A stretch of DNA of 64,000 nucleotides from Breviolum minutum Mf 1.05b.01 (Eukaryota > Sar > Dinophyceae > Suessiales > Symbiodiniaceae). The position numbers were made by a program, and so were the translations under genes. The notes beneath the pieces are model-generated. The model searched no databases and was not told the DNA's origin. It saw only the letters and a list, made by a program, of their open reading frames with translations. The DNA lies in NCBI GenBank assembly GCA_000507305.1, contig DF239404.1:1-64000 (forward strand), written 5' to 3'. The number at the start of each line of letters is the position of its first letter. The first letter of the stretch is position 1. Of the stretch, positions 29,581 to 40,800 are shown piece after piece.

Positions 29581-30060
29581 TGCTACAAAATCTTTTACCA
29601 ACTTCGAACCAGGCAGAGCTCAGATCTGACATTTCTAACGCTGTGTTTCACTGTACAAATGTCCACAGCTTCGATCGCCACAGTTTAGATGCCAAGCATT
29701 GGACCAGTGGACCGGTCGGTCACCGGAAAAACACCCAGGCTCCTAGAGACGTCTAAGACTACGACGATCAAAATGTGAAACGGAATTGGAGGGATGTCTC
29801 AAAAACATGGGGATTTGCTGGAAAAAAACATGGCCCTCAAAAATGATTGCCTTATCTACAACACTGTGAAAGCAGTCTTCCTGAAATGCTGAAACATACC
29901 GTGGAAACAATAGATGCAAGATAGGCCTGAAGCAAATTTGAGAAAACTCCTGTCAAGTTTCACTTGATGCATTGGATTTACCATCACTCAGTTTCACGTC
30001 GAGACTTAAATTACATGGCATTTTGCTACCTGCAAAAGCCGCTCTTGAAATATCTCACTA
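29581..30060. other. Intergenic, no gene seen
   Basis: No repeat family and no recognisable frame. Confidence 0.45.
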
Positions 30061-30462
30061 GTGAAGCTAGCTGTTACACTGCTATGGCAATGGCAAAAAA
30101 ATAATTGTCTCGCCATGCATATCTTAATTGATGAAGAGAAACAAGGAAATACCAAGTTGCAAAATCACTTAGAAAACGTTTGTGAAATTTTCGCTTCTTC
30201 AAACCCCTCAACCATTGAGACATCCGCGCCACGTTTTTTTGATTTAGTTTTGTCCTCAACAACCAGCGGAGAAAGAAAGTACCATGTGTTTAACGAACAA
30301 CTCACTGCAATGCCGAAGAAAAAAATATCATGCCATTTTATTTGCGAACTTGAAGAGGCAAAAATCAAAATGCATGATGTACAAGAAGGGGCCCCCCGGC
30401 CCGTCAAAAGAGGTAGTTATAGCCCCAGCAAACCCTATTTAACCATGGTTGTAAATGGGTAA
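30061..30462 (+). CDS. Possible exon remnant, no known family
   Basis: 133 codons open. The part before 30380 reads like protein: LAMHILIDEEKQGNTKLQNH, then an acidic/basic mix ending ELEEAKIKMHDVQEG. The sense-looking part ends exactly where the F hairpin starts at 30380, after which the frame is only repeat. I recognise no domain and see no clear start. It could be an exon whose boundary coincides with the hairpin, or chance. Confidence 0.2.
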   Translation: MKLAVTLLWQWQKNNCLAMHILIDEEKQGNTKLQNHLENVCEIFASSNPSTIETSAPRFFDLVLSSTTSGERKYHVFNEQLTAMPKKKISCHFICELEEAKIKMHDVQEGAPRPVKRGSYSPSKPYLTMVVNG

Positions 30463-30519
30463 AACTAGGGATAAATCATGATAAATCCACTTATAGTAGT
30501 TACGGGGCCCCATCTTGTA
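30380..30519. repeat. Family F hairpin element
   Basis: TACAAGAAGGGGCCCC and GGGGCCCCATCTTGTA pair at the ends. Interior ATAAATCATGATAAATCCAC is shared with 60545-60678. Confidence 0.8.
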
Positions 30520-30527
30520 TGGGTAAA

Positions 30528-30591
30528 AACAACCAACCAACCAACCAACCAACCAACCAACCCACCCACCCACCCACCCACCCAACCCAAT
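30528..30591. repeat. (AACC)n / (CCCA)n microsatellite next to F
   Basis: Eight or more AACC units grade into CCCA units. It begins 9 bp after the F hairpin, through TGGGTAAAAAC. Confidence 0.92.
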
Positions 30592-30671
30592 GGTGGAGGC
30601 TCGGAATTTTACAAGGGTTGCAACCCTACAAGGCGGAACCCTACAATCACTATGAATGATGTGAAATGGGT

Positions 30672-30774
30672 TCACCCCCGAAAACTAACATAGATACCCA
30701 AAATCGCCATATTTGAAAGGAGATACATTTTAAAAACCATCATTTTTGGCATCTATGTTAGATTTTGGGGGGAA
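30672..30774. repeat. Family B3 hairpin element
   Basis: CACCCCCGAAAACTAACATAG at the left and ATGTTAGATTTTGGGGGG at the right, with ATACCCAAAATCG / CATTTTTGGCAT inside. Confidence 0.8.
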
Positions 30775-31050
30775 CCCCGTTTATAACTGGTAGGGGCCCA
30801 CCTTGTAACCTTTTCTACCCACGTGCTTGATATAATGTCCATTTGTCATCAACCATGCAATGTCCTCAAGATGATACGGCAGGTCATAACCTCATAGAAG
30901 AAATCTTCCATCAGTTGACTAGATGAATCATCTTGATTGCAAAAAATGACGTGCCTAAAGTAGACATGTTGAAAAAATCCATCTGTAGCTTCCAAAGCTA
31001 CTTGGCTGACTGAATTTTCTGATGTTATCATTTATGTCTATGTCAGATAT

Positions 31051-31137
31051 CTCACTTAGCCAATGGACCCTGAGATAAAAGTTTGAACTTTATTTTCCCT
31101 ACTAAATATGCAATCCCAAAAACATTGGCCAAGTAAG
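31051..31137. repeat. Family K hairpin element, ATAT duplication
   Basis: CTCACTTAGCCAATGG and ACATTGGCCAAGTAAG arms, with ATAT immediately on both sides. Interior AGTTTGAACTTTATTTTCCC and CTAAATATGCAATCCC. Confidence 0.8.
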
Positions 31138-31201
31138 ATATATCTTACCCAATGGGCTTTCACACCAAGCTGTTCCCTGGTCGCTAACTTCTGATCATTC
31201 A

Positions 31202-31498
31202 TTGTACATGAAACCATATTCTTTGACCATACTTCTTCTGCGGTTGAAGACCTGCCGGGGTTCAAAATACCCCCCGGACGACATGTCCAGCGAAAGACAC
31301 CCCTGGACCTTCGCAATCGTCCGCGCGCACGGTGTCGGTGAAAAAATCATGTCGTTTAGCCAAGATGAAGCCATGAATTTGGCATGTTTTGCTGCAAAGG
31401 TGTCGGAAAAACTTGTTCATGACATCAACATTCCAGAACCAGAAATGAACATGTACCCCAACTTGGAGGATTATCCAACTGAGTACATAAGTGCTTAA
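31202..31498 (+). CDS. Possible exon remnant, no known family
   Basis: 98 codons open. The region 31290-31458 reads like protein: RHPWTFAIVRAHGVGEKIMS, FSQDEAMNLACFAAKVSEKL and EPEMNMYP, with mixed third positions and few repeats. The frame then runs into the D hairpin at 31460 and stops inside it. The first 30 codons look non-coding. No domain recognised. Confidence 0.22.
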   Translation: MYMKPYSLTILLLRLKTCRGSKYPPDDMSSERHPWTFAIVRAHGVGEKIMSFSQDEAMNLACFAAKVSEKLVHDINIPEPEMNMYPNLEDYPTEYISA

Positions 31499-31622
31499 TA
31501 ACCATGGTGATCGTAAGTCCCCTAAGGATGGGGTTGTTCCCCTTCTAAATGGCCATTCATGGCTCATAAATAGGGGGGTGATCCTAACCACTTACGTCCG
31601 TCCTGGGATGATCCTCCAAGAA
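31460..31622. repeat. Family D hairpin element
   Basis: CTTGGAGGATTATCCAAC at the left and CGTCCTGGGATGATCCTCCAAG at the right, with ACCATGGTGATCGTAAGTCC inside. Confidence 0.85.
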
Positions 31623-31972
31623 AGGAAGACCAAGATTCGAGTTGCATGTCAAATTTCTATTCTGTCATGCTGATCCCAAAAGGAAAGGATAGTATTCCAA
31701 CCATCCATTTTCAGGTGCGAAAAGTTAGTTTCAGAGACGGTAATAGAAATTGTAGACAAATCTTGTTTGCTGAATATATGACAGATCCCCTGCGTTTGCC
31801 TTCGGTGCATATCCTATGTGTTATTTTGTTTGGCGCGTAAATCTGCTTGGATTTTGCTGACAGGATCCTGTCATCTTTTTCGACTGATTGATGGCGTCTG
31901 AATCCCAAATCTACTGCTGACAAATACCAAAGATGACTTCAGGTGTGAGTTTTATATATATATATATTATAC

Positions 31973-32079
31973 TACTGGTTGGTGGTTTCAACCCATCTGA
32001 GAAATATTCGTCAAAATGGGAATCTTCCCCAAATAAGAGTGAACATAAAAAATGATATATTTGAAACCACCAGCTAGTA
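31973..32079. repeat. Family A hairpin element (TA on both sides)
   Basis: TA-CTGGTTGGTGGTTTCAACC to TTGAAACCACCAGCTAG-TA. An (AT)n run precedes it. Confidence 0.88.
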
Positions 32080-32190
32080 TATCAAAAAAACATTCCTTCC
32101 ATTACACTATATAATTGTTTCATAGGGATTCAAACAAACAGCAATAAAGGACTCCCACAAAAAGAAAAATGAAAAAAAAACATGTATCCA

Positions 32191-32389
32191 TAGTGCTGAT
32201 GGAAGAAATCCCAATCAAAGTTGCAACTGAACAGGGGTGAACAAGGCCGATGACGACAACCCAAGGGAAACAACTTTGAAGTTGGGGGGCAAGGGGGGAT
32301 CCCACGCTTGAATCTACATTTCTATCGGATGGCTGTTTTTTATGAAGAACCCAGTATCAACTGGTTAGCCGGATTTCTTCCATCAACAA
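32191..32389. repeat. Family E hairpin element, enlarged loop
   Basis: GTGCTGATGGAAGAAATCCC and CCGGATTTCTTCCATCAACA pair. The span is about 80 bp longer than other E copies, with an unrelated GC-richer insert in the loop. Confidence 0.65.
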
Positions 32390-32949
32390 AAATCACTCAA
32401 CTCACCTTTCGCTTTCTTTTTCGCTGACATTCGAGGCTAAAAAATTCGTGAACACCGACGTCTTGCCCCCCGCTTCAACATGATGCCCCCGTGGGCGTTG
32501 CGCTGATGTTGCGATGGATCCAAGAGCTGCTTTTCGGACGGAAAAAGGGTCAAGCAATGCAGGTTTTTTTGCCATAAATTTTGCCCCCCACAGTTTTCAC
32601 AGCCAGCTTTCCAAAAACCACCACCCTGGACCCTGCGAAAACTCGGAGAATTTTTTTCTTCAAAAAAAATCTTCTGCCAACAAAAAATTACATGGGTTTT
32701 GAAAAAAAAATGGGAGAAACAAAATCATCAAAACCTGCAACGCCTTGAGTTGAGTCGAACTACCTCTCCAGTCTCAAGTTCATTTCACGCCCCAAAATTC
32801 ACCGAAGATCGAATCATCAACCCTTCGGGCGCCAAATGCTGCATGGAGTTGTCCCAGATGCCGTCACTCCTCGAGGGTGAATCATCAATCTGGTGACTGG
32901 ATATGCCAAAATTTCTATTTGAAATCTGAAATCTGAAAAAAAAAACACA
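32390..32949. other. Unique, GC-richer intergenic stretch
   Basis: No family repeat. Plus-strand frames of about 62-65 codons without recognised motifs. CpG is more frequent than in neighbouring DNA. Confidence 0.4.
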
Positions 32950-33062
32950 TACAGCCCTCAAATTTTAGATAGGTACCACAAAAATGGCCATATTTAAAAG
33001 GACCATACATTTCCTCCAAACCATCATTTTTGGGTATCCAGCCGTTTGTTTTCAGGGGTGTA
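32950..33062. repeat. Family B3 hairpin element (TA-flanked)
   Basis: TA-CAGCCCTCAAATTTTAGAT and CCGTTTGTTTTCAGGGGTG-TA, with GGTACCACAAAAATGG / CCATCATTTTTGGGTATCC inside. Confidence 0.75.
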
Positions 33063-33092
33063 GATGAAGGAGGATTCAAAATTTCATAGTCA

Positions 33093-33210
33093 TACTGTTG
33101 ATGGTTCAGAAATCCGGCGATCACCACTTGAGGTTGATAGTTTATCCCATTATTTACAAGGTTTTAGCACCATCCCAGGTGGTTGTTTGGGATTTCTTCC
33201 ACCAACAGTA
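33093..33210. repeat. Family E hairpin element (TA-flanked)
   Basis: TA-CTGTTGATGGTTCAGAAATCC and GGATTTCTTCCACCAACAG-TA. Interior TTTATCCCATTATTTACAAG. Confidence 0.88.
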
Positions 33211-33436
33211 TGAGTCATATATCATAATATACACCAGGATAATAGTAGATTCGGCACAGGAAATACCATGTATTGATATGTACTGGTGTATTTATTAGCC
33301 CTCTACCGTCACCTACCTTTTGAGGACGGTTGGCCAATGTACTTTGACCGTAGGGCATCATGTCAGAGGTATCTTGAGCCAACCAAATTTCTGGGAGGAG
33401 TTTTTGGGTCCCCAGCCCTCCCCTTTCATTGCTCAT

Positions 33437-33470
33437 TTGACCGTCAAGAGACCCACGTCTTGACGGTCAA
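33437..33470. repeat. Short perfect hairpin
   Basis: TTGACCGTCAAGA, an 8-nt loop, then TCTTGACGGTCAA. A 13-bp perfect stem unlike the larger families. No T-tract follows that would suggest a terminator. Confidence 0.7.
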
Positions 33471-33775
33471 TCGTTTTTCAATGATTTGGAAACGATGAGG
33501 CTGCAGAATGCAGCAATTCAACTATTACTCAAAGACTGTTGTTTGATGTTTCCATATATTCCTCAACAGAGAGCACAAAAGAAAGACTTGATTGAAAGCC
33601 TCAAATAGGCTTTCTGCATATTGCTTGTTGATCTTAATCGCCATCGACATTCAAAATAGACCACTTGTATGGTCTTCGATAAACTGGTAAGCAAAAATGC
33701 ACATTATTGTCCTTCGGTCAGATGATAATATTGATAATTGAGACAAGTGGACCTAGAAATTCGTTGGTGAAAAGA

Positions 33776-33905
33776 CTTGTTGATGGTTCAGAAATCCGGT
33801 GATCACCAGTTGATATGGTATGATATCCCATTATTTACCACTCACGACGGGGTTTTTAAAAAAATCCCAGGTCGCGGTGGTGCAGGATTTCTTCTCTCAA
33901 CAGTA
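33776..33905. repeat. Family E hairpin element
   Basis: CTTGTTGATGGTTCAGAAATCC and GGTGCAGGATTTCTTCTCTCAACAG-TA. Interior TATCCCATTATTTACC. Confidence 0.8.
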
Positions 33906-34062
33906 TGATCTTTTCACTCACTGCAACTGATGGTTCATCTTGCCCTATCAACCAATGGCTAATTAGTGGTTTTGGTCCCGGTGGTTTGGCATCTATAAGG
34001 GTGCACTTAACAATCCCTTTACATAGGGAGATCCTTTCGGAATCCAAACCAACAATTAACCA

Positions 34063-34154
34063 TTACCTTCAGGTCAAAATAGATGGCACAGATACCCAAA
34101 AGGTAGGGTGGTAAAGGTTCAATCTAAACCAATATGTAGGGACGGTTAGCCATG
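34063..34154. repeat. Family J repeat
   Basis: ACCTTCAGGTCAAAATAGAT through TATGTAGGGACGGTTAGCCAT. Reverse orientation to 13136. Confidence 0.78.
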
Positions 34155-34191
34155 TAATTTTTAGAGCACTGCAGCTGAGATGAAATAAAAA

Positions 34192-34379
34192 ATTACACCC
34201 CAGAAATATAAACATTCCATCAAAAATTAAATGGGACCTTACCAACGGTCCCCTAAGTACTCAGGTTTAGGGGTCCGTTCAGTGGGCCCTGTTTGGGATT
34301 TCTTGGAAACATAGATACCAAAAATGTCAATATCTAAATGTCGTTTTGGGTATCCAGCCGTTAGAATTTCAGGGGTGTA
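34192..34379. repeat. Family B3-like element, enlarged
   Basis: TTACACCCCAGAAATATAAAC and GCCGTTAGAATTTCAGGGGTG-TA are the ends. CATAGATACCAAAAATG / TTTTGGGTATCCAG lie near the right. It probably contains an insertion. Confidence 0.45.
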
Positions 34380-34842
34380 AAAAAAAACAAAAATCAAAAA
34401 ACCCACGGCGCCTCGACCAATCAACCTCGGCCAATCATCACCTCCATCGAAAACACCAAAAGGGTGTTTTTTTGTACGAAAGGCCCCATCAAAAAACACA
34501 TACTGAATCCGACTTCCGACTAAAAGAGACAAATTATATGAACATTATTTTGGTCAATATTGAGTTCCAAAAGCACTTCGAAAATTGGCATTGAGATCTT
34601 TTAAGCGAAAAGTCTCACACATCCCCGACTCACTGGTTTTAAGAAAATCCAAAGATCACATGGGATGATCACAACGAGGAGTGGTTTGTGGTAATTTCCA
34701 TGGTAAAAACTATGTAAACCCTAGAAGTCCAACCACCATCTTTTATTCCGGCTGGTTTCAGAACCAATATCCTTTTTAGCACGGGTTTATCATCATCCAG
34801 GGTAAAACTTCCATGGTAAAACTTCCAGGGTATCATCATCAT

Positions 34843-34913
34843 ACCTGAGGTTGGTAAATATATTTCTTCAAATCGTGGCTGACTTTCAGGGTAAAACTAT
34901 ACCAACCTCAGGT
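34843..34913. repeat. Inverted repeat ACCTGAGGTTGGTA
   Basis: A perfect 14-bp arm at 34843-34856 and its complement at 34900-34913. Short direct repeats GGTAAAACTTCCA occur just upstream. Confidence 0.6.
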
Positions 34914-36055
34914 TGGTTGAAGCCTCAAAAAGATACCCTCGAGTGGAAGTATGGAAGTTGTTAACATATCCCACCAAACCGGGAAAGCCGGAAAATCATC
35001 AGTTTAGTTTCCAGGAGGCTACTCTTCACTTCTTGGCGGAAAACCGGATCTTTGGAGGGAGCTTCAAGGGAATATGTATAAATACAATATATATATATAT
35101 ACACATACCAACCACAAATTCATACTAGTAGACATGACTTGACTAGTACCATTACTTATCGTAGGAAGTTTTTTCTAATGGTGACGTTTTTGTTCGTAGT
35201 TCGTGTAGGATCTTTTTTTTGTTGTGTGAACCACTGCATCTCCACCTGGAACCTGTTAAACTCCCCTATTTTGGGGCTTCAAAACCCTCCAAAACAAGGC
35301 CGAACTTCCAATCAAAACAGGGGTCATTTGGGTTCTAGGCAGACATACATTTAAACACCATCATCGTAACTTGAATTGCCTTGGTGTCCAAGTGCTTCAA
35401 TTTTCACCAAGTTTCACTACCACCGTCACTAAAAAAAAAATCATCAAGTTTCGTATGTTCTAACAGTTGGTACCTCATCCACAAGATTTTTTTTCCCAAA
35501 AACTTGCCATATGTTGCCAAGGGGTTTCTACTTTGATGAAGAACAAATGGAGAAACAAACACCTGAAAATTGAACTATAAACCGGTTTTGCTGGGATTTG
35601 CATCTCAAATTTAAAGGTCGATATTCTTACCACAGATTTGGCCCATCGAAACGAGTCCAAACAAAAATCCGGGTCAAGTGGTGGAAGATGAAATTTTGCT
35701 TTGGGGCCCGGCTTATTTTGAAGGGCTATGTATCCGCTAGTCATCTATCTCTTGCTTACAGCTCACAAGGCCTGAAACCTTGCACCCAAATCCACACCTG
35801 GAGCAACCTCGGCCACTTCTAAATCCATCTGATCTGCCTATCCGATGACAAATAGGCAGAAATGGAAGGATTTGGAGAATTCTATGGTGACACAAAAAAC
35901 CACTGCATACCTTAAAAACTTCAATGATTGTTTTTTTGTTATCTTCTCAGCGATTGTTTTTTTGTATGTTCTCAGTCAATGAAGAAGATTGTTGGATCAT
36001 CGTGGTAGTTGTGTATTCTAGGACCTATCCCCAAGTGATATGCTGATACACCCAT
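34914..36055. other. Intergenic, no gene seen
   Basis: An (AT)n run near 35083-35100. A minus-strand frame at 35475-35744 (89 codons) without recognised motif. A direct repeat GCGATTGTTTTTTTGT / GATTGTTTTTTTGT lies near 35925-35965. Confidence 0.4.
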
Positions 36056-36152
36056 CTAGTTGGTGGTTTCAACCCATTTGAAAAATGTTAGTCAAATTGA
36101 TCAGCTTCCCAGGTAGGGGTGAAAATAAAAAATGTTTGAAAGCACCACCTAG
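36056..36152. repeat. Family A hairpin element
   Basis: CTAGTTGGTGGTTTCAACCC to GTTTGAAAGCACCACCTAG. Confidence 0.9.
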
Positions 36153-36181
36153 AAAAGTCTGTGGCCCACTCACCGGAAAAA

Positions 36182-36247
36182 CGTGTATATGTATGTGTAC
36201 GTGAATATGGATATGTAAATGCATATGGATATGTATATATATATATA
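36182..36247. repeat. GTATAT / GGATATG microsatellite
   Basis: Degenerate repeats of TATGTATGTG and GAATATGGATATG ending in an (AT)n run. Confidence 0.75.
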
Positions 36248-36816
36248 CAAGTTTGAAGTATATATAATATCTATCAGTCATATGATTACAAGCATGTGTG
36301 CGTGTTTAAGTATATAAGTAAAGAACTATAGAAGCATATAAGTCATATAAGTCAAGGAAGTACATAGGTACATGGCAATACAGTATCTAAGGACGAAAGT
36401 GTTTAAGTGTATGCATATCTAAATATGTGTCTATGAAAATAAATGTGTATACGCATATACATATGTATATATATATATATTTATCATTATATATGATGCA
36501 CCTTGACAAAAAGAACGATTTGTTTCGGGTGGTTTCAACCCATTCGAAACATCTAAATATAGAGAAATGCGGTCTAATATGCGCAAAATGTGGTCTTTTT
36601 CAATGGAAAAAAGGGGAAATTTGCCAAGCAAGAAGTTACTTTGCTGGCGTCAGGTGCAAGCTTTTGTTCACCTCAATAATCGCAGAGGATGATAACGTGA
36701 TTTCGTTGACTGTAATCTTGCAACGTTTTCTCCTGGGGGTAGTTTATCCACTTTTGCCCCAAGAGATGTCCAAAAGAAAAGAATTCCAAAACAATCCTGT
36801 TCTGCAAACCAAATGT

Positions 36817-36865
36817 AGCAGTGGCAGTAGCAGCAGCAGTAGCGGCGGTAGCAGCGGCACTTCCA
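36817..36865. repeat. AGC/AGT trinucleotide repeat
   Basis: A run of GCAGTAGCAGC units. In one plus frame it would encode a Ser/Gly tract. The frame has no recognised domain. Confidence 0.75.
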
Positions 36866-37687
36866 GAATTAGCAGTGCAAGTAGTACTAATACTACTTCA
36901 ACAAAAATATTACCTTTATAATGATGTCATGTGCAACATGATATACACATATTCTACATATATATCTATAGATATACATAGTCAGTCCTCCACACGCTAC
37001 ATGTGTGCTTCTTTTGATATGAGATCTACAAATATATCTATTTGTCATAGATGTGAGTTCAATCCTCCACCAAAAACTTGTCCAACTTGAGAGATGTCCA
37101 CTCTGATCCCTTTGTCCACGCCTTGACTTCAAAGGCAGCTGCTTTCCATAAGAAGTGGCAAATCCTCCAGAGGTTTTAGCACCAGGCTCAGCTACTTGGA
37201 GCTTCAGGCCTTACTAAGAGTTTATTAACCATTGGTTTCCCTTAATAAGGCCTTACTAAATTCTTATTTCTGAACGGGGTACGTTAGGGGGGTTAAGTTG
37301 ACTAGCCATAACAGGGGTACAAATGTTATGGTATCTTACCTACAGTAACTAGATGTGTGCTTGTAAACTTACTTGGGTGACTTGCGCTCACCACTTCTGA
37401 TGGGCAAATATGTGCGGGGTATAAGAAGAATGGCCTTATCTACTTAGTACTCTTGATGGAAGAACGCTGATTTTCCAAAAAAAACATTCAACATCGGAAG
37501 TCGCATTTAAAACGCAACACAAGCTACATAATTTTTCAGAAATTTGCACGCAAATAACGGCCAGCGCAACCCATTTTCACAAGACCGGGCGATCCAATTG
37601 CGATGGAAAATTTGTCATCCCTCTGAATTCGTCCATCAACAGCAAACCCAATCTGACCCCACAAGAAAGTGAAACCCAATCTTTTAC
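36866..37687. other. Intergenic, no gene seen
   Basis: AT-rich with short tandem TATATCTATAGATATAC-like sequence near 36955-36975. No gene recognised. Confidence 0.4.
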
Positions 37688-37745
37688 AATCCCTGAAACT
37701 AACAGCTCGCCCCTGAAAATACGCTGTTAAATTCCGTCAAATTCA
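37688..37745. repeat. Family B2 left-half remnant
   Basis: ATCCCTGAAACTAACAGCTC and GCCCCTGAAAAT, cut off before the right half and followed directly by a D element. Confidence 0.55.
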
Positions 37746-37750
37746 ACAGC

Positions 37751-37891
37751 TACTTGGAGGATCATCCCACTTCGTAAGTGCTTAGTAACCATGGTTGACA
37801 AGTCCATAGTAGGGTTGTTCCCCTTCCAAATCGCCTAAAATGGTTTATAAATGGATGTTATTAATCACTTACTGGGATGATCCTCCAACTA
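37751..37891. repeat. Family D hairpin element (TA-flanked)
   Basis: TA-CTTGGAGGATCATCCCACT and CTGGGATGATCCTCCAAC-TA. Confidence 0.85.
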
Positions 37892-38138
37892 CAATGCCAC
37901 CTTTGGGGTTTCTTTGTCAGCGGTTCGGTCTACGATATGGACCGACCGCCCTTGCAAGGGTCACTGCGTTACTCCAACTTGTCGGAATTGAGCGTGCGAC
38001 AGTTCATACAAAGGTTATGGGGAGTTTTTTTGGGGGGATCCAGATCATCGAAATCAAAACCAATATTTTTATATCCCATCGTTTAGTGGAATGGAAACCT
38101 GCTCATCTTGGAAGAAACCAGTTTCCATTGCAGCGGCT
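37892..38138. other. Protein-like stretch, no gene called
   Basis: One plus frame reads FVSGSVYDMDRPPLQGSLRY then SVRQFIQRLWG immediately after the D hairpin. It is too short and unrecognised to call as a gene. Confidence 0.2.
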
Positions 38139-38169
38139 GGAGCTGTTGGAGCTGTTGGAGCTGTTGGAG
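38139..38169. repeat. 9-bp tandem repeat, GGAGCTGTT x3
   Basis: Three perfect units followed by GGAGGATGA. Confidence 0.88.
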
Positions 38170-39762
38170 GATGAATAACGCCAAGTGTACTTGGTGCCTC
38201 GTGTTTGTGATGGTAAATAGTAACTAGTCAGTAGATTGGGTTAATTCTTACCGTGATTAATCCCAAGTTTGAAATTCGGCCAGAATTTGGGGTGAAAATT
38301 AGGATTTGGGACCGTCTTGGTATTCCAACATATGTGTCTTCGGCAATGTCAATAATACTGAGCCAGTGCCATGTCATGACATGTATGTATGTATTGATGT
38401 ATGTACGTATTTTTGTGTGTCTCTACCTATATTCACATATCTACATGATGTGCACTCCCTTTTTCAAGTCCATTGATAAATCATAAATCCTGGTTTTCTT
38501 AATTATGGAAACTTCAGTTGCGCAATACTACTTTTTTAGCTCAACATTTTCACCCATGTGCTTCCACTTCCCCCATCTGGCAATTCCACGCATCTTTTGG
38601 GTTCAAAATTGGGGCGCCTTTCCCCGGAAACTAAAAAGGATATGTACATAAAGAAAATGAAACCTGAGTTGGTAGCAAGATCTAAATATATACATACATA
38701 TAATGTGTTATTCAATGTAAATATTTGTACATTTATGTATATATAGATAGTAAGTATGTTACACGCTATCTGCTACCCCCGAACGTTGCACCCGAATCGT
38801 GTCGTGCTGGTCCCACCTATCAATGAAGACCAAAAGTAGCGCTAACAGAACTGCACGACTGACTCGGCTGGTCAGAAGCACATCCACTGCAGCCTCCAAT
38901 GGACAGCGGTTGCGAAAATTTAGAACACTACTCCACACACAGCTGAGAACATACTGGTAGTCATTCCTTTTAATGATGCTACGATAGGGACACACGCATG
39001 GCATGATTCGCCAAACTTTCAGGGAACGGCTGGTCAAAATTAGGGGAAATCAAATATGTCCTAAGGATTTTTGGAGCCACACGATGTCCCCAACTGCACC
39101 AGGATTTGCATGACCAGCGATGAGCAAAGAACCGCGGGGATAGCATATACTTCCGGCATATAAAACAGAAAGTGCGCGCACGAGTTAACAAGAACGCCTT
39201 CAATCCCCCCAACCCCACCAACCCATGATCAACAAAGCATCCTCTGCCGTGTTCATGATCGTCAACAAGCATTATCTGCGTGCATCAGCTTAAAAAACCT
39301 TGTCATTTGCCACCTGACCACCATACCTGCACGGCCTCTTTAAGGTCGTCGCGAGTGAAGCAGTTTTGGGACAGGACGGTAGCAGTGCTGAGCTGAGTCG
39401 TGTGAAGCGAAGAAAAAAGGGATTGCATGTGTTCTGGTGCGCAAAGATCATAAAAGGATGTTACCACATGGAAAGCGGGCGTGTAAAATCTTGACAGCAT
39501 GAAATCGTCCAAGCATCAAGTCAATAGAAGAACAAGAGACCTTTCAGACTTCTTTTTCTGACTCGATTGCTCTGCTCATTGAACCACCTCCTTTTACGCC
39601 ATGTGTGTGTGTGTTTGTGTGCATACTTATTGTTTAAGACTTCCAAAAAAAATGAAAATTAACATCACATTCATATCAGTAATCTCATAATGACCCCCAA
39701 AAAAATAAAATGAGAGTCTACCATTTAATCACAAAAACAAACATCATCCACCAAAAAATCCA
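38170..39762. other. Largely unique intergenic stretch
   Basis: AT-rich at 38370-38760. The block 38760-39530 is richer in GC and CpG and has minus-strand frames at 38759-39037, 38979-39272 and 39303-39512 that do not join without stops. No motif recognised. Confidence 0.4.
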
Positions 39763-39893
39763 ACTCCCAAAAGACTGCTCCCCAGAAAATGAAATAATGT
39801 CCCCTGAAAAAAGGTAACATTCTAAAAGAAATTTTAATCTTCCAACCAGCAATTTTCAGGGACGATCTGTTAGTTTGTTAGTTTTAGGGAGGC
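39763..39893. repeat. Family B2 element, degenerate
   Basis: GTCCCCTGAAAA and AATTTTCAGGGACGATCTGT with GTTAGTTTTAGGGAGG at the right. The left arm is decayed. Confidence 0.5.
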
Positions 39894-40003
39894 TACCCTC
39901 TGGTAAACTAACATAGCAATGGAAAACCGTAATTTTATGATAGGAGATACATCGACTCAAATGGTGGATGTCTTCCATTGCTATCTTAGTTTATCGGAGT
40001 GTA
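39894..40003. repeat. Family B1 hairpin element (TA-flanked)
   Basis: TA-CCCTCTGGTAAACTAACAT and CTTAGTTTATCGGAGTG-TA. Abuts the B2 copy on its left. Confidence 0.85.
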
Positions 40004-40576
40004 ACTTGTTTCACCTCTGCCGCGGTGCCTTCTCCAAAGCTTGAAATTGCACTTGTCGCGCTGCGAGCTCCATCCGTTACCAAGGTGGTTCCCCCCGCCC
40101 CCAAATCGTGGTCCCACCGAGCGGTTGGAAATGGAAAAAAGAAACGTCCCTGGTCCCTGGGTGGTTTTCGTGGTGTTCACCCCGAGAAAAAAAAAGACAA
40201 CGTAGAGATTGGTGATGATTTTGGGTTGGATTTTCCCAATTGTGAGTGGTGATTCTGGTGGTGTTTTTTTCGATGTGCTTTTTCCAAGAATCATTGGAGG
40301 GTGGGTTTCAAGAGAGAAAAAATATTGGGATTCCGCCTGGGTTAGGCCCTTGCTTCAATGTAAGGTCCATGGATTTTGGGTCCGATTCGCCCTTGATATC
40401 TTGGCACTGCAAACCTTGATTTTCTCGCTGTTCCTAGGCTACACGGCTACATGCAGGGCGATTTGATGGAACGACAACTTCGACTCTTGGAAGGTGAGGT
40501 TTGGGGTAACAATCCCTTTAAATTTAGGGGATGCCAGGAATCCAAACCAGCGGGCCCCAAACCATCAATTTACCAA
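40004..40576. other. Intergenic, no gene seen
   Basis: Overlapping frames on both strands (39968-40466) without recognised domains. Confidence 0.4.
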
Positions 40577-40680
40577 TACCTGGAAAACATAGTCTAACCG
40601 TCTAACCACTTTTTTAGGCAACTGTGGCTGTTTTTAGGGGTACAGTTGATGGAAATTAACAGCAACTTGTTTTCCAGGTA
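40577..40680. repeat. Hairpin with TACCTGGAAAACA arms
   Basis: A perfect 13-bp arm at 40577-40589 and TGTTTTCCAGGTA at 40668-40680. A single copy was seen. Confidence 0.6.
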
Positions 40681-40800
40681 GTTGAGTTTTCTTTAAAACT
40701 TTAAGTTCAAAAAAAAAATTGGCTGCAGTAAGTATCTATTCAGCCACACTTTGGAGTGAAATTAACAAACAAATCACCCCACAAATTTCCAAATTGAACA

